64,000 bases of DNA, taken from contig NZ_CP025113.1 of assembly GCF_002831585.1 (NCBI RefSeq), positions 7,021,001 through 7,085,000 on the forward strand, given 5' to 3'. The notes below the pieces were generated by a model. That model ran no database searches. It was not told where the DNA came from and saw only the letters and a list, made by a program, of their open reading frames with translations. The position numbers and the translations under genes were made by a program. Shown piece after piece: positions 44,801 to 54,200 of this stretch (within the stretch, counting starts at the first letter, position 1; each line of letters begins with the position of its first letter). This DNA comes from Bradyrhizobium sp. SK17. Its GTDB lineage: Bacteria; Pseudomonadota; Alphaproteobacteria; Rhizobiales; Xanthobacteraceae.

Positions 44801-44930
44801 CGTCGGCACGAAGGATCGTCACAAATCGCTGTTCGCTATCGGGATCCACGCGCTTCGCGACGGCGGCACCGCATTTGGCGCACCAACTGTCGTCCGCTCC
44901 GATCGCCGATTGGCATGCAAAACAAAGCAT
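41883..44930 (-). CDS. Class III cyclase-like / AAA ATPase / TPR signalling protein
   Basis: 1015 residues. Order: N-terminal zinc ribbon (Cys3, Cys6, Cys17, Cys20); class III nucleotide cyclase domain ~37-200 (ADVVDSTGLV, LGDGLSAVFG, GLHSGRVV); an AAA/STAND ATPase with Walker A IGEPGIGKSRLV and Walker B-like VILVEDLHWIDRAS; then a long TPR-like helical tail. The usual transition-state Asn of cyclases (VNLAARLE) is replaced by His in AQHLAARLE, a variant common in this architecture, so cyclase activity is uncertain. A stand-alone sensor or regulator is likely. Divergent from the unknown gene at 45217. Confidence 0.9.
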   Translation of the reverse strand: MLCFACQSAIGADDSWCAKCGAAVAKRVDPDSEQRFVTILRADVVDSTGLVADLEPEAAVSRLEPALAAMRSAVRQFGGIVSKELGDGLSAVFGAPIADDNHAPLACHAAIELVRRVAGLGDAGLQVRVGLHSGRVVAYMVASEYSKVYEIGGVAQHLAARLEAVAGPNQIYASEACQNLAEGNVQFEYLGRQQLKGFSEPLPVYRVTGAADVSSWRVRRARRVARFVNRVEETALLKRLAHSAGPGRQTAFLIGEPGIGKSRLVHEFVDELQREGWRPVHAECSPNLQGAPFSALKALMLSILADDSTGLQSDLTAVQRSAIDAVLDRPISDPEWAELEPHARGRAIIDASCTVVESVVLRQRTVILVEDLHWIDRASEAVMAALASLKAPGLLMLLTSRPNGIPDWIERCNAEIAALRSLGEDAGREMLDDILGLSENMTDLKSRVVLHTASVPLFIEEVCRSLKDSGILRGQWGDLALARPVGDLGIPSSIQGVIATRLDRVSKEERSLLQIAAAIGPHSTESMLREIAGLPGEAMQRCLEALDRAEFLVRIDAEPDDLLEFPHEMIRQVTYDSMVEKVRESVHARILATLESSGRWHDEPNRLCYHATRAKDWQKAFTYGRAAARRSLTRSAFAGAASYFETAMTALDKMPFSRLRETDAVDLRIEARVAFMWSGKVAESFDLGKEAERRADAIGDIGRKVAAMTMRSGTQNFYGTPVEAIATGEAVVGLAGQWGNSGWINLAQYTLGQAYFIAGRLRDAEQMLGHACIQLSGPDASAPPGTTPKTLLLLCCMMKSVTHTTLGEIDTAIEFHQRAMAIANESNRPFDRVGTGYSGGFLMLGQGNPAGAAGILEEAFAVTQKYGIRLFAPVVECHLGIAYLEQGRFAEARKTLTDAREEAKSVGYTSIVLRTSIYLAQALSRLGDVPAALGMLREARNTARQQGFSGLEAEALLGEAAMLSASNEAERSSVLHQLRAAIGIASDIGAKPLLHRAETALNAMLADPQGNLLRR

Positions 44931-45216
44931 TCCCTGCTCTCAAGGCTGCTGCGTTATCGCCAGCTCAGCATCCCGGATGAGCAGCTTGGGGTAGAGATTA
45001 CCAATCGGGACATGCTTATCAATCCGGACACGGGGTCGAAGCACACCCAAACCTGCACAAGAAGGTTGTTGAACTGGACGAGCCACAGTCTTGAGTGGTA
45101 GGTCGGAGCGCGACAGAAATGTGCCCGCGCACGACCCATTTCGTCGGGCGAACCAGCTTTTACAGAAACCTACGCACCACTACAGCAAGCCAAAGTTATA
45201 CTGAAAGGAAAACGCG

Positions 45217-45705
45217 ATGAGCGGACGTGTCTATAACAACCAGCAATTTAAAGATCATATCAACGCAAACTACTATCCTTTGCAGAACATGATCAAGAGC
45301 GTTGCTATACTTAAATCGTCAGAACTGATCGACATAGAGACGCTCGAATACGGCCAGTATCAGCCGATCCTGTCGCCCAGGGACAAATGGCCGAGCGGAA
45401 GCGGCAAGTTGTGGCAGCGGGAGATGGGCAAGGCCCGTCTGGACCTCGCAACCCAGCCCAACAGCGCGGCACTCTCCAAGGACCAACCCGGCGTCGTCCC
45501 GCTGACCAAGTGCGCACTGCTGGATGCCAGCGTCCGCAAGTGCTTCAACTCCGAACCGCCGATCCCGATGCAGATCGACGTGAAGGAGCAGGACAAGACT
45601 GCGCCGAACGCCGACCGGCACGACATCCTGCTGACCTGGGAGCATAAGAATGGCGACGACCAGCCGCCGACCCTTCTCCTGCTGACGATGGTCTGCCCGG
45701 CCTGA
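45217..45705 (+). CDS. Unrecognised cytoplasmic protein, paralogue A
   Basis: 162 residues, no signal peptide or membrane helix. It is clearly homologous to the protein at 47520-48065: shared blocks include EYGQYQPIL, WPSG-GK-W, TKCALLDAS-RKCFNSEPPI and LTMVCP, about three-fifths identity by eye. Conserved cysteines (TKC, RKC, MVC) and aromatic blocks suggest a compact beta-rich domain. A good AAGGAAAA ribosome site precedes ATG 45217. The two copies flank a MATE exporter. I do not recognise the family. Confidence 0.8.
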   Translation: MSGRVYNNQQFKDHINANYYPLQNMIKSVAILKSSELIDIETLEYGQYQPILSPRDKWPSGSGKLWQREMGKARLDLATQPNSAALSKDQPGVVPLTKCALLDASVRKCFNSEPPIPMQIDVKEQDKTAPNADRHDILLTWEHKNGDDQPPTLLLLTMVCPA

Positions 45706-45924
45706 TTTCGCTGCGGACCACACGCCATCGTCCGCGATATTTTGGAGGCGAGCAGCAGCCCGGCGACAAGAGCTGGATGCCTCAAGAACGCGGCCAGCCT
45801 GCCTCACGAGGCAGGTTGGACTCGGCGCCAACATTCTCCAACCTGCAACAAGCGAAGAGTCCGATTGATACACTCATAGATAGTTTGTCTGCCTAGAACC
45901 GTTCCCAGATGCGAAGGAACAGCC

Positions 45925-47385
45925 ATGTCTGATGTTCCTGCCGACAAGATTGCAACCGATGCGGAAAAGCGTCCGCCCTCATCTTCTCAAGCGCGCGTAA
46001 AAGCGCTGCTCGAAGGACCGATTCTGCAAACTCTGCTTGGGCTCGCTTGGCCGAACGCGATCGCATTCTCCGCAGGCACCCTCGTGGCAGTCGCAGAGAC
46101 CTACTATATCGGCCGGCTCGGGGTCGACGCGCTCGCCGGGCTCGCGCTGATATTTCCTTGCGTGATGCTAACCATGAGCATGTCAGGCGGAGCAATGGCC
46201 GGTGGCGTGGCATCAGCCATTGCGCGTGCGCTCGGCGCGGACGACCGCGACCGCGCTGCAACTTTGGCGACACATGCCCTTCTGATTGGAATCTCACTCG
46301 GCGTCGTCTTTATGCTGGGCATGCTCATGTTTGGCCCATCGCTGCTCAAGTCGCTCGGCGGCAAGGGTCACGCATTGGCACAGGCCGTTGCATACAGCCA
46401 CGTCTACTTCGGCGGCGCAGTCATACCTTGGCTGCTCAACACGATGGCAGGTATTCTGCGCGGTACCGGCAACATGAAGTTGCCCTCACTCATGATCCTC
46501 AATTCCGCTTGCCAGATTGTCCTGGGAGGTGTGCTGGGCCTTGGCTTCGGGCCGGTACCGCAACTTGGCATGCATGGAGTTGCGGCAGGCACACTGATCG
46601 CTTATTCAATCAACATCGCGGTCATCGGCTGGTACTTGTTCACCGGGCGCGCTGGCATCGTTCCCAAGTTGCGAGGGCTCCATGTTCAGTCGGCAATGCT
46701 TCTGGACATCCTGAAAGTTGGTGCCGTTGCTTGCTTCTCACCGTTACAGTCCGTCCTGACGACCGGGGTCCTTACACACCTTCTAGCGGTGTTTGGGACC
46801 GCTGCACTCGCAGCCTACGGCATCGGCGCAAGACTTGAATACGTACTGATCTCGATCGCCTTCTCAGTCGGTGTCGCATCGGTGCCGATGATGGGAATCG
46901 CGATTGGTGCGGAGCGCATCTCCAGAGCCAAGCGCATCGCCTGGACGGCAGGGTTCGTCGCGTTCATCGTAATTGGCCTGCCTACAGGACTCATCGCGAT
47001 GCTCCCGGATCTTTGGATCAATATCTTCACTGAAGACTCGATCGTACGGGCCATCGGCCGCGAATATCTTGCAACCGTCGCGCCATTCTATGCCTTTCTT
47101 GGACTTGGATCATCGATCTACTTCTCGTCGCAGGGAGCAGCGAAGGTACTGGGGCCAGTGCTGGCGCAGACGGCCCGGTTACTCCTCATCGTGCTCGGAG
47201 GCTGGTGGCTATCAAGACAAGGAGCACCGGTCGCGAGATTTTTTGACCTCGCCGCTGTCTCAATGGTCGTGTTGGGCGTTTGGTCCTCCGCCAGCATCGC
47301 GCTTTCGCACTGGGCGAAACCCAAGGGCTGCTCCGAGAATAATACCTCAAGGTTGCATTGGTTGACGCGTCGTCGTCATGGATGA
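45925..47385 (+). CDS. MATE-family multidrug exporter
   Basis: 486 residues with about 12 membrane helices. The N-terminal GPILQTLLGLAWPNAIAFSA then YYIGRLGVDALAGLALIFP and the repeat half (FSPLQSVLTTGVLTHLLAVF; LAAYGIGARLEYVLISIAFS) are MATE features. Such proteins export drugs, dyes or small metabolites by H+ or Na+ antiport. The gene has noticeably less biased codons than its neighbours and is flanked by two paralogous unknown genes; a link between the exported compound and those proteins is possible. GAAGGAA precedes ATG 45925. Confidence 0.92.
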   Translation: MSDVPADKIATDAEKRPPSSSQARVKALLEGPILQTLLGLAWPNAIAFSAGTLVAVAETYYIGRLGVDALAGLALIFPCVMLTMSMSGGAMAGGVASAIARALGADDRDRAATLATHALLIGISLGVVFMLGMLMFGPSLLKSLGGKGHALAQAVAYSHVYFGGAVIPWLLNTMAGILRGTGNMKLPSLMILNSACQIVLGGVLGLGFGPVPQLGMHGVAAGTLIAYSINIAVIGWYLFTGRAGIVPKLRGLHVQSAMLLDILKVGAVACFSPLQSVLTTGVLTHLLAVFGTAALAAYGIGARLEYVLISIAFSVGVASVPMMGIAIGAERISRAKRIAWTAGFVAFIVIGLPTGLIAMLPDLWINIFTEDSIVRAIGREYLATVAPFYAFLGLGSSIYFSSQGAAKVLGPVLAQTARLLLIVLGGWWLSRQGAPVARFFDLAAVSMVVLGVWSSASIALSHWAKPKGCSENNTSRLHWLTRRRHG

Positions 47386-47519
47386 TACCTTTCTTTGAGC
47401 AGATAGAACCGAGCGTCTCGATCTAGTTGAGACCAAGCTGAACCAGGCCGCTCGCCGACAAGCTTGGATACACTGCAAGTTTTCCAACCCAGGTCGCATC
47501 TCACATCGGAGGAAAATCG

Positions 47520-48065
47520 ATGGGCGGAATCTACAACGACGAGCAGTTCAAAGAGCTGATGAACAGTAACTACTATCCTTTGGACAACATGAAGCGGAGC
47601 GTCGCGAAGCTCAAGGCATCGGATCAGATCGACATCCACACGATGGAATACGGTCAATATCAACCGATCCTCACACCGACGGAGACTTGGCCGAGCGGCG
47701 TCGGCAAGGCGTGGTACCGGAGCGTTGGTCAGGCCCGGATACAACTGTCAGCGCAGCCCAACACCAAGCCGCTGTCGAACGACGAGCACGTTGTCGTCCC
47801 CTCAACAAAATGCGCACTGTTGGACGCCAGTGCCCGGAAGTGCTTCAACTCGGAGCCTCCGATACCGATCTTGATCGACGTGATGGAGCAGAAGGAAGAC
47901 GCGCCTGACGCCGACCTGCACGACATCAGATTGGTCTGGGAATACGGAGACGGAGACCGCAAGGCTCCGACACTTCTCCGATTGACAATGGTTTGCCCAT
48001 ACAAGCCAGCCGCGCGGAAAGCAGCGAGCCTGGTGGACACCCACCTGCCATCGACGAACAAATAG
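47520..48065 (+). CDS. Unrecognised cytoplasmic protein, paralogue B
   Basis: 181 residues; a near full-length paralogue of the protein at 45217-45705 with a 20-residue extra C-terminal tail (KPAARKAASLVDTHLPSTNK). Shared blocks include NYYPL-NM, EYGQYQPIL, WPSGVGKAW, STKCALLDASARKCFNSEPP and RLTMVCP. No signal peptide. GGAGGAAAA precedes ATG 47520. It follows the MATE gene by 134 bases in the same direction. Function unknown. Confidence 0.8.
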   Translation: MGGIYNDEQFKELMNSNYYPLDNMKRSVAKLKASDQIDIHTMEYGQYQPILTPTETWPSGVGKAWYRSVGQARIQLSAQPNTKPLSNDEHVVVPSTKCALLDASARKCFNSEPPIPILIDVMEQKEDAPDADLHDIRLVWEYGDGDRKAPTLLRLTMVCPYKPAARKAASLVDTHLPSTNK

Positions 48066-48097
48066 ACAGGCGATAACCCAACCCATCAGGGATAGAA

Positions 48098-48135
48098 CGC
48101 TGCAGGCGGCTATGAAACGATAGTTGCCTGCAGCG
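48098..48135. terminator. Hairpin between convergent genes
   Basis: CGCTGCAGGC (48098-48107) and GCCTGCAGCG (48126-48135) form a perfect 10-base stem with an 18-base loop, between the paralogue B gene (plus) and the sulfonate-binding gene (minus). Likely shared terminator; no T-run. Confidence 0.45.
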
Positions 48136-48164
48136 CCATCTGGACGTCGAGCTCGCGCTAACGT

Positions 48165-49118
48165 TCACGAGCCCGGCGTCCATTTCCAGACGATATCCGA
48201 CACGTTGATCGGCTTCGGAATCAGCCCGATCGCCTTGAACCGATCGGCAATCGCCTGCTGGCTCCTGACAATCTCCGCATCGAGCGGCACCACCTGATAG
48301 TTCGAACGCGCGACGAAGCGCCTAATCGCCTCGATGTCGACGCCGGTCGCCTCGGCTTGGGCACGGGCCACCTCCTCGCGGTGGTCCGCGGCCCATTTTC
48401 CTTCTGCGGCGAAGATCGCGTTGAGCTTCGCGACGGTGGACGGATACTTCGCCACGAAATCCGATCCCGCGATGTAGAACGCGTTCGGCTTGTGCACGTC
48501 CTTGTCGAAGGCGATGACGCGCACCTTGTCCTTGAGCTCCGCCAAAGCCAGATACGGATCCCAGATCGACCAGGCGTCGACGATGCCCCTGGAGAAGGCG
48601 ACGGTTGCGTCGGCCGGCGCCAGCGGTGTCGGCGTGATGTCGGTCCAACTGAGGCCGGCCTTGTCGAGCGCCGCGACCAGCAGATTGTGCGCGCTCGAGC
48701 CCTTGCCGAATGCGACACGCTTGCCCTTGAGATCGGCGAGCGTCCGGATCGGCGAGTCCGCCGGCACGATGATCGCCTGGTTGCTGCCGTCGGACGTCAC
48801 CGCCGCGACGTAGCGGATGCTGGCCGCGCCGGCCTGCGCGAAGATCGGCGGCGTATCACCAACGAAGCCGAAATCGACGCTGCCGACATTGATCGCCTCG
48901 AGCAGCGGCGGCCCGAACTGGAAGTCGATCCACTTGACCTCGATGCCGAGCGGCTTGAACGCGTCCTCGACGGTGTGGCGCTGCCGGACAGCGGGGAACA
49001 AGCCGCCCTTCTGGGTGCCGATGCGGATCTCGGCCGGCTTGTCTTCGGCGTGAGCTGGCACAACCGCAAGTGCCGAGAACGCCAGTGCGGCGGCAAGGAT
49101 GATGCGTCGGGTGGTCAT
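48165..49118 (-). CDS. Aliphatic-sulfonate-type ABC substrate-binding protein
   Basis: 317 residues with a signal peptide (MTTRRIILAAALAFSALAVV, cleaved after AHAED) and an SsuA-like fold: EIRIGTQKGGLFPAVRQRHT; GSVDFGFVGDTPPIFAQAGA; LKGKRVAFGKGSSAHNLLVA; WSIWDPYLALAE. It is a periplasmic binder for sulfonates or similar, but no permease or ATPase gene is adjacent, so it is an orphan component. It follows a small gene (49129) by 10 bases. Confidence 0.88.
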   Translation of the reverse strand: MTTRRIILAAALAFSALAVVPAHAEDKPAEIRIGTQKGGLFPAVRQRHTVEDAFKPLGIEVKWIDFQFGPPLLEAINVGSVDFGFVGDTPPIFAQAGAASIRYVAAVTSDGSNQAIIVPADSPIRTLADLKGKRVAFGKGSSAHNLLVAALDKAGLSWTDITPTPLAPADATVAFSRGIVDAWSIWDPYLALAELKDKVRVIAFDKDVHKPNAFYIAGSDFVAKYPSTVAKLNAIFAAEGKWAADHREEVARAQAEATGVDIEAIRRFVARSNYQVVPLDAEIVRSQQAIADRFKAIGLIPKPINVSDIVWKWTPGS

Positions 49119-49128
49119 GATGGTCCTT

Positions 49129-49359
49129 TCAGATGTTGCCTGAGATCGATGACGGCCGGCTCCGGCGCCGTTGCAGGTGCGCCCTCACCGCGCGCTCCGC
49201 GGCGCGCGCGGAACCGAAATGGCCACCGTCGAGGCCGTCAAAAGCGCGGTCCGAGGAGAAGAAGCAGAAGCCGCCGCTATCGCTGACGACGATGCCCGCG
49301 GTTCGATCCGATACTTCGATGACGTAAGCTTGGGATGGTTGAGACTGGGTCTGGGACAT
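49129..49359 (-). CDS. Small protein upstream of sulfonate-binding gene
   Basis: 76 residues: AYVIEVSDRTAGIVVSDSGG then FCFFSSDRAFDGLDGGHFGS then RAAERAVRAHLQRRR. No signal peptide. From memory similar short proteins are widespread in Bradyrhizobium without a known role. It ends 10 bases before the binding-protein start, which supports it as a real co-transcribed gene. Coding on this strand is weakly supported otherwise. Confidence 0.6.
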   Translation of the reverse strand: MSQTQSQPSQAYVIEVSDRTAGIVVSDSGGFCFFSSDRAFDGLDGGHFGSARAAERAVRAHLQRRRSRPSSISGNI

Positions 49360-49729
49360 GCGTGCTCGATCGCCGAATGACGGCGCTCCTGTCTGATTGT
49401 CGAGTGCTCTGGATTTTCGAAGCGATCAACAACAGACGCCGGTCGCCGCCGAGACGCAGCGATGCTGCACGCGATGACGCATGTCGCACATCAGGCTGCG
49501 GTGGATATGTCTCATGGCGGTGACCTTGAACGGCACGGATATCGCGCACCAATATCCGGCCGAACCACGCGGCGGTCAATGAAATGACTGACCAAAGATC
49601 AGAGCCCGGCGCGATGCCTCATTCGCGGCCGGCGGAAAAACAGCACAGTTTAGGTGATGCCGGGTGCAGCCGGCTCGATCTGGCGCAATCGTGGCCGGGC
49701 ACCATCTCGTGGTGCCCGGCCCGCATTGC
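49360..49729. other. 370-base gap without a gene
   Basis: Holds the promoter of the small-gene/sulfonate-binding transcript and, at its right end, a hairpin terminator for the fatty-acid transporter gene (listed separately). Nothing else seen. Confidence 0.5.
49694..49720 (-). terminator. Hairpin after short-chain fatty acid transporter gene
   Basis: GCCGGGCACCA (49694-49704), loop TCTCG, TGGTGCCCGGC (49710-49720): a perfect 11-base stem 10 bases past the transporter stop. No T-run, so possibly Rho-assisted. Confidence 0.6.
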
Positions 49730-51184
49730 TCAAGGGATGATCGGCGGGTGATAGGTGAAGGTCGCCATCAGGATCGCGGCCAGCAGCATCACGATCGGGA
49801 AGTGGATGAAGAACTGCACCGACGTGTAGCCGATCAGATCCTTCGACTTCAGGCCGAGAATGCCGAGCAGCGGCAGCATCCAGAACGGGTTGATGAAGTT
49901 CGGCAGCGTCTCGGCGATGTTGTAGACCATGACCGTCCAGCCGAGATGCGCACCGATATCGTTGGCCGCCTTCATGATGTAGGGGGCCTCGATGATCCAT
50001 TTGCCGCCGGCCGACGGCACGAAGAAGCCGAGCAGCGCCGAATAGATGCCGACAAGGAACGAGAACACGGTGGAATTGCTGGAGGCGCCGACGAACCAGT
50101 GTGCGATCGTATCCGACAGCGTCGTGCCGCTGCTGTTCGGCACCTTGGTCAGGATCTGCGCGATGCCCGCATAGAACGGAAATTGCAGCAGCACGCCGGA
50201 GACGCTCGGCATCGCCTTGGAGAACGACTCGATCAGGCTGCGCGGCCGCCAGTGCAGCACGATGCCGAGAATGAGGAAGACGAAATTGTAGGTGTTGAGT
50301 CCCGACAGCGTGATCAGCGGATTGCCCGACTGGAACGTCTGCCACAGCCAGCCGGCGGCAAGCAGCGCGATCAGGATCGTGAGCAGCGGGCTGAATTCGA
50401 GCCAATCGCCCGGCCGCGCCGGCTTCCTGGCCTCGATGCGATCATCGCCGAGCGCGACGCCGAGGTCTTCCGCGGTCTTGGCCTGCTCCGGCGCAGGTGT
50501 CGTGAAGTAGCAGATCGCCGCCGACACCACGGTCACCATCACGACGGTGACCATGTTCTGCCAGGTCAGGATGGTTTCCGAGAATCCGATCACGCCGGTG
50601 ATCGGCAGCAGCGATGCCGGGATGCTGCCGGCATTGGCCTGGAGCTGCGCGGCTGACGACGTGATGCCAAGCGTGAAGCCACAGCCGAGTCCGAGATAGC
50701 CGGCCGCACCGGCTGCCCGGTAGTCGAGCCTGATGTCGGTGCGCCGCGCGATCTCCCGCACCAGGAGGCCGGAGAAGATCAGGCTGAGGCCCCAGTTCAG
50801 CAGCGAGAGAAAGATGCTGAGCACGCCCACGAACACCACCGCGCCACGCCCGGTCTTCGGCACGCTGGCGAGCCGCGTCAGCACGGCCGCCACCGGCGGC
50901 GACATCGCCACGACATAGCCGCCGATCGCGACCAGCGCCATCTGCATCGTGAACGGAATCAGATTCCAGAACCCGTCGCCGAAGGCGCGGCTGACGGCAA
51001 GCGGCGAGCCTCCGTGCAGGATCGCGCCCGCGGCGACCGCGATCACCGCGATCAAGACAAAGACATACGCATCCGGAAACCAGCGCTCGGCGAACGCCAC
51101 CAAGGCTTGCGAGAATCGCGCCATGATGTTGTCCGTGACAGGTTTTCGCAGGCTCACGGTTTGATCGTGCGTTGCATTCGTCAT
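49730..51184 (-). CDS. Short-chain fatty acid transporter (AtoE family)
   Basis: 484 residues, about 12 membrane helices. Typical AtoE/TIGR00366 blocks: FSQALVAFAERWFPDAYVFV; PVAAVLTRLASVPKTGRGAV; NWGLSLIFSGLLVREIARRT; GFFVPSAGGKWIIEAPYIMK. It imports short-chain carboxylates. ATG 51184 has GGGGGAT upstream. It lies 53 bases downstream of the fused molybdopterin oxidoreductase gene on the same strand and is likely co-transcribed, so the transporter may bring in that enzyme's substrate. Confidence 0.9.
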   Translation of the reverse strand: MTNATHDQTVSLRKPVTDNIMARFSQALVAFAERWFPDAYVFVLIAVIAVAAGAILHGGSPLAVSRAFGDGFWNLIPFTMQMALVAIGGYVVAMSPPVAAVLTRLASVPKTGRGAVVFVGVLSIFLSLLNWGLSLIFSGLLVREIARRTDIRLDYRAAGAAGYLGLGCGFTLGITSSAAQLQANAGSIPASLLPITGVIGFSETILTWQNMVTVVMVTVVSAAICYFTTPAPEQAKTAEDLGVALGDDRIEARKPARPGDWLEFSPLLTILIALLAAGWLWQTFQSGNPLITLSGLNTYNFVFLILGIVLHWRPRSLIESFSKAMPSVSGVLLQFPFYAGIAQILTKVPNSSGTTLSDTIAHWFVGASSNSTVFSFLVGIYSALLGFFVPSAGGKWIIEAPYIMKAANDIGAHLGWTVMVYNIAETLPNFINPFWMLPLLGILGLKSKDLIGYTSVQFFIHFPIVMLLAAILMATFTYHPPIIP

Positions 51185-51237
51185 TAATCTGATCCCCCTT
51201 CCGGTGATGCGGTTACGGCCTTCAGTCCCATTGATTG

Positions 51238-54200
51238 TCAAAGCGCGAGCGTGAGATCGGTGAGCGGCACGGCTTGGCAGGCGAGGCATCGTCCCTCGCT
51301 TGCATCGACGGGACCGAGATGGGCGAACTCCCCATCGACGACCTCGACCGCGCAGCTTTCGCATTGTCCGACGCGGCAACCGCTCGGCAGCGCAACGCCG
51401 GCCGCGCTGGCTGCATCGAGCAGCGTCCCCTGCTCAGGTCCCCACGAGAAGCTCTGCTTGCTGCCGGCCAGCCGGATGGTCCGCGGCGCAAGGTTGTCCG
51501 GCACCGCCGGCGGCGACACGAAGCTTTCGGCAAAGATATCGAAGCGCGGGATACCGAGCGCCGCCGCGGCCTCGATTTGCGCGGTGACGAAATCCGGCGA
51601 ACCGCAGATGTAGACCAGCGGCCGGCCTGCCAGCAACGGCTTGGCCTCCGCGAGATCGAGCCGTCCGTGGCGCAGCGAATGCGCGCCGATCGGCTCTTCC
51701 GCGAGCGGTGCGGAGTAGAAGGTCAGGCGTTTCAGCCCTGGCGTGCCGGCTTCCAGCTCGGCGAGCCGCTGCGCGAAAGGATGCTCGCGGCTGTTGCGGC
51801 AGCCATGCAGCAGCAAGATCTCGCCAACGCGATCCTGCGGCGCGATGCCTTGCAGCGTCTCGATATGGCTGATGAACGGCGTGATGCCGATGCCGGCGGC
51901 GAGGAAGATCAGCGGCCGCGGTCCCTTCAATGGCGGCGTGAAGATGCCGCCCGGCGGCTCCAGCAGCACCTCGTCGCCGACCGCAAGATCATGCAGGCGA
52001 TCCGGCATGAAGAACGGCGCGTCGTCCCGGCGCGTTTCGCCGAGGAAGCGCCCCTTCACCGCAATCGACAGCGCGTCCGGCAGATCGCCCGCCCCGGTCA
52101 GCGAATAGGCGCGCGCCTCCGCGGCACCGGGCAGCGAGATCATCACATGCTGTCCAGGCAGGAAGTCGGGCAGCGGGCCACCGTCACGCGGCCGCAGGCC
52201 GAGGGCCACGACGTTATCGGCCTCGATGCGGCGCTCGCCGACCACAAACCGCCGCCCGCCGCTCCAGACGCCGCGGCTGGCCACGCCGTCACGCCTGATA
52301 TCGCAGACGATGGCGCGCAGCGGCACCGAGCCGCTGACCGGATCGCGTGCGTCGTCGCGCAGCACGGCGTTGATATTGCGCGTGTGGATACCCGCCGCCG
52401 CGGTGCGGTCGCGGCCGAGCGGCGGGCAGTCCTCCCACCAGCCGAATTCGGCGACCACGACACGATCGTCGAGCGCCACATTGAGCCGCACCTTCAGCCG
52501 CACCGCACCGCCTTGCGTCTCCACCACGGCCCAGTCGCCGTCCACCAGCCCACGCCGCGCGGCGAGTTGCGGGCTGATCTCCACCGCCGGATCCGGTGAC
52601 TTTCGCCGCAACGAGGCGACATGCCGCCAGGAGGAGTGCACGAACCAGCCGCTCTTGGCGGTCGACAGCACCAATGGAAAGCGCTCGTCCGCGGCTGTCG
52701 TGAGCGGGCTTCCGACCGGCTCAACGTGATCGGGCAACGGATCGTGCCCGTGTCCCAGCATCAGCTCCGAATAGATCTCGACACGTCGCGTCGGCGTCGC
52801 GAACCCGGCGACCGTTCCGTCCTCGCGTGCGACCGCGTATTTTTCGTCACGGAAGGCTTGCGGGAAGCGCCGTCCTTCGGGAAACCCGCGCAAATCCTCG
52901 ACGCCGATCCCGAGCGGCGCCAGCTGGTAATTCCAGCCGGCCTTGATGTCGCCACCGAAGAACAGCTCGTCCATGCCAAGCTTCAGCGCCAGCTCTGCCG
53001 CGATTTCATAGTCGGCCTTGACCGCACCGACCGGCTCGACCATGCGCGGACGAAACTGCACGGTCTCGACGGCCGCTTGCGTGATCTCGAACCCGATCTT
53101 GAGCGCATCGCGCTCCCACGGCGTGCTCGCTGGCAGCACGAAATCGGCGCTCTCTGCGGTCGGGTTCATGAACATGTCGATATGAACCTGGAATTCCAGC
53201 GCGTTCAGTGCCGCCTTGTTGCGTTCGGAATGGCCCTGCGAGACCACGAAGTTGGTGCCGAAGGCGACCAGCGCGCGCACTTGATAGGGTTCGCCCTCGA
53301 GCACGGCCCGGCTGAAATCACGCGCGGTGATCCAGCCCTTGGCAGGCGGCCCGAGCGGCAGCTCGGTGATGCCGAGTGCCTTGGCCTGCTGCTCCCGCGA
53401 CAGGATGTTGTAGTCGTTGAGGGCGCGCGTCGGCGGCGGGACCGGCCAGCGATTGCCGCCGAGCCGATCACAGGCGCCGGTCAACGCGTAGAGCGATGCG
53501 ATGGCACGCTCGATCGCGGTGGCATTGGTGTGCTGGCCGACGCCGGTCCATGAGTGGTAGGCGAGCCGCGGCCGGGCCGCCAGCAACGCGTTGAATGCCT
53601 CGATGTCCGCGATGGGCAGCCAGGTCAGTTCCGCCACGCGCGCCGGCGTGTAGGGTGCAGCGCGTTCTGCCAGCAGTTCGAACGCGGTCGCGGCTGCGAT
53701 CATGCGGCCATCGCGTGCACGCACCGACAGCACGCCGCGCAACCGGCCGCCGCTGTGCTGCGCGTAACGGGTATCGCATGACACCGGCGCGCCCGACGCA
53801 TCGAGGCGGACGAAAGCGTCCGGCGCGCCATCCGGCCACAACGCGTCGGCGCGCAGGAAGCGCCCGGTCGCGCGATCGACCAGCAGCGCTCCGTTGGTCC
53901 AGGCGTCGACGAACTCAGCATCGAAGCTGCCGGTCGTGATCAGATGCCGGATCGCACCCATCGCCAACGCACCATCGGCGCCGGGACGGATGCGCAGCCA
54001 GAGGTCGGCCTGCTGACCCGAGCCGTTCGGCTTGGGATCGACGACGATGACCTTGGCGCCACGCCGCCGCGCGTCGGCAATCCGCGTCGCCTGTGCCAGC
54101 CAGGTGCGCGCAGGGTTGTGGCCCCAGAGCACGATCGCATCCGCATTGTCGTAATCGGGAAAGCCGATGCCGCGACCGAAGGTCAAGGCGTGCGCGTAGT

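Noticed and set aside
45798..45815. CCTGCCTC-AC-GAGGCAGG hairpin after paralogue A
   Set aside because: Loop too short as drawn and no T-run; too weak to call a terminator.
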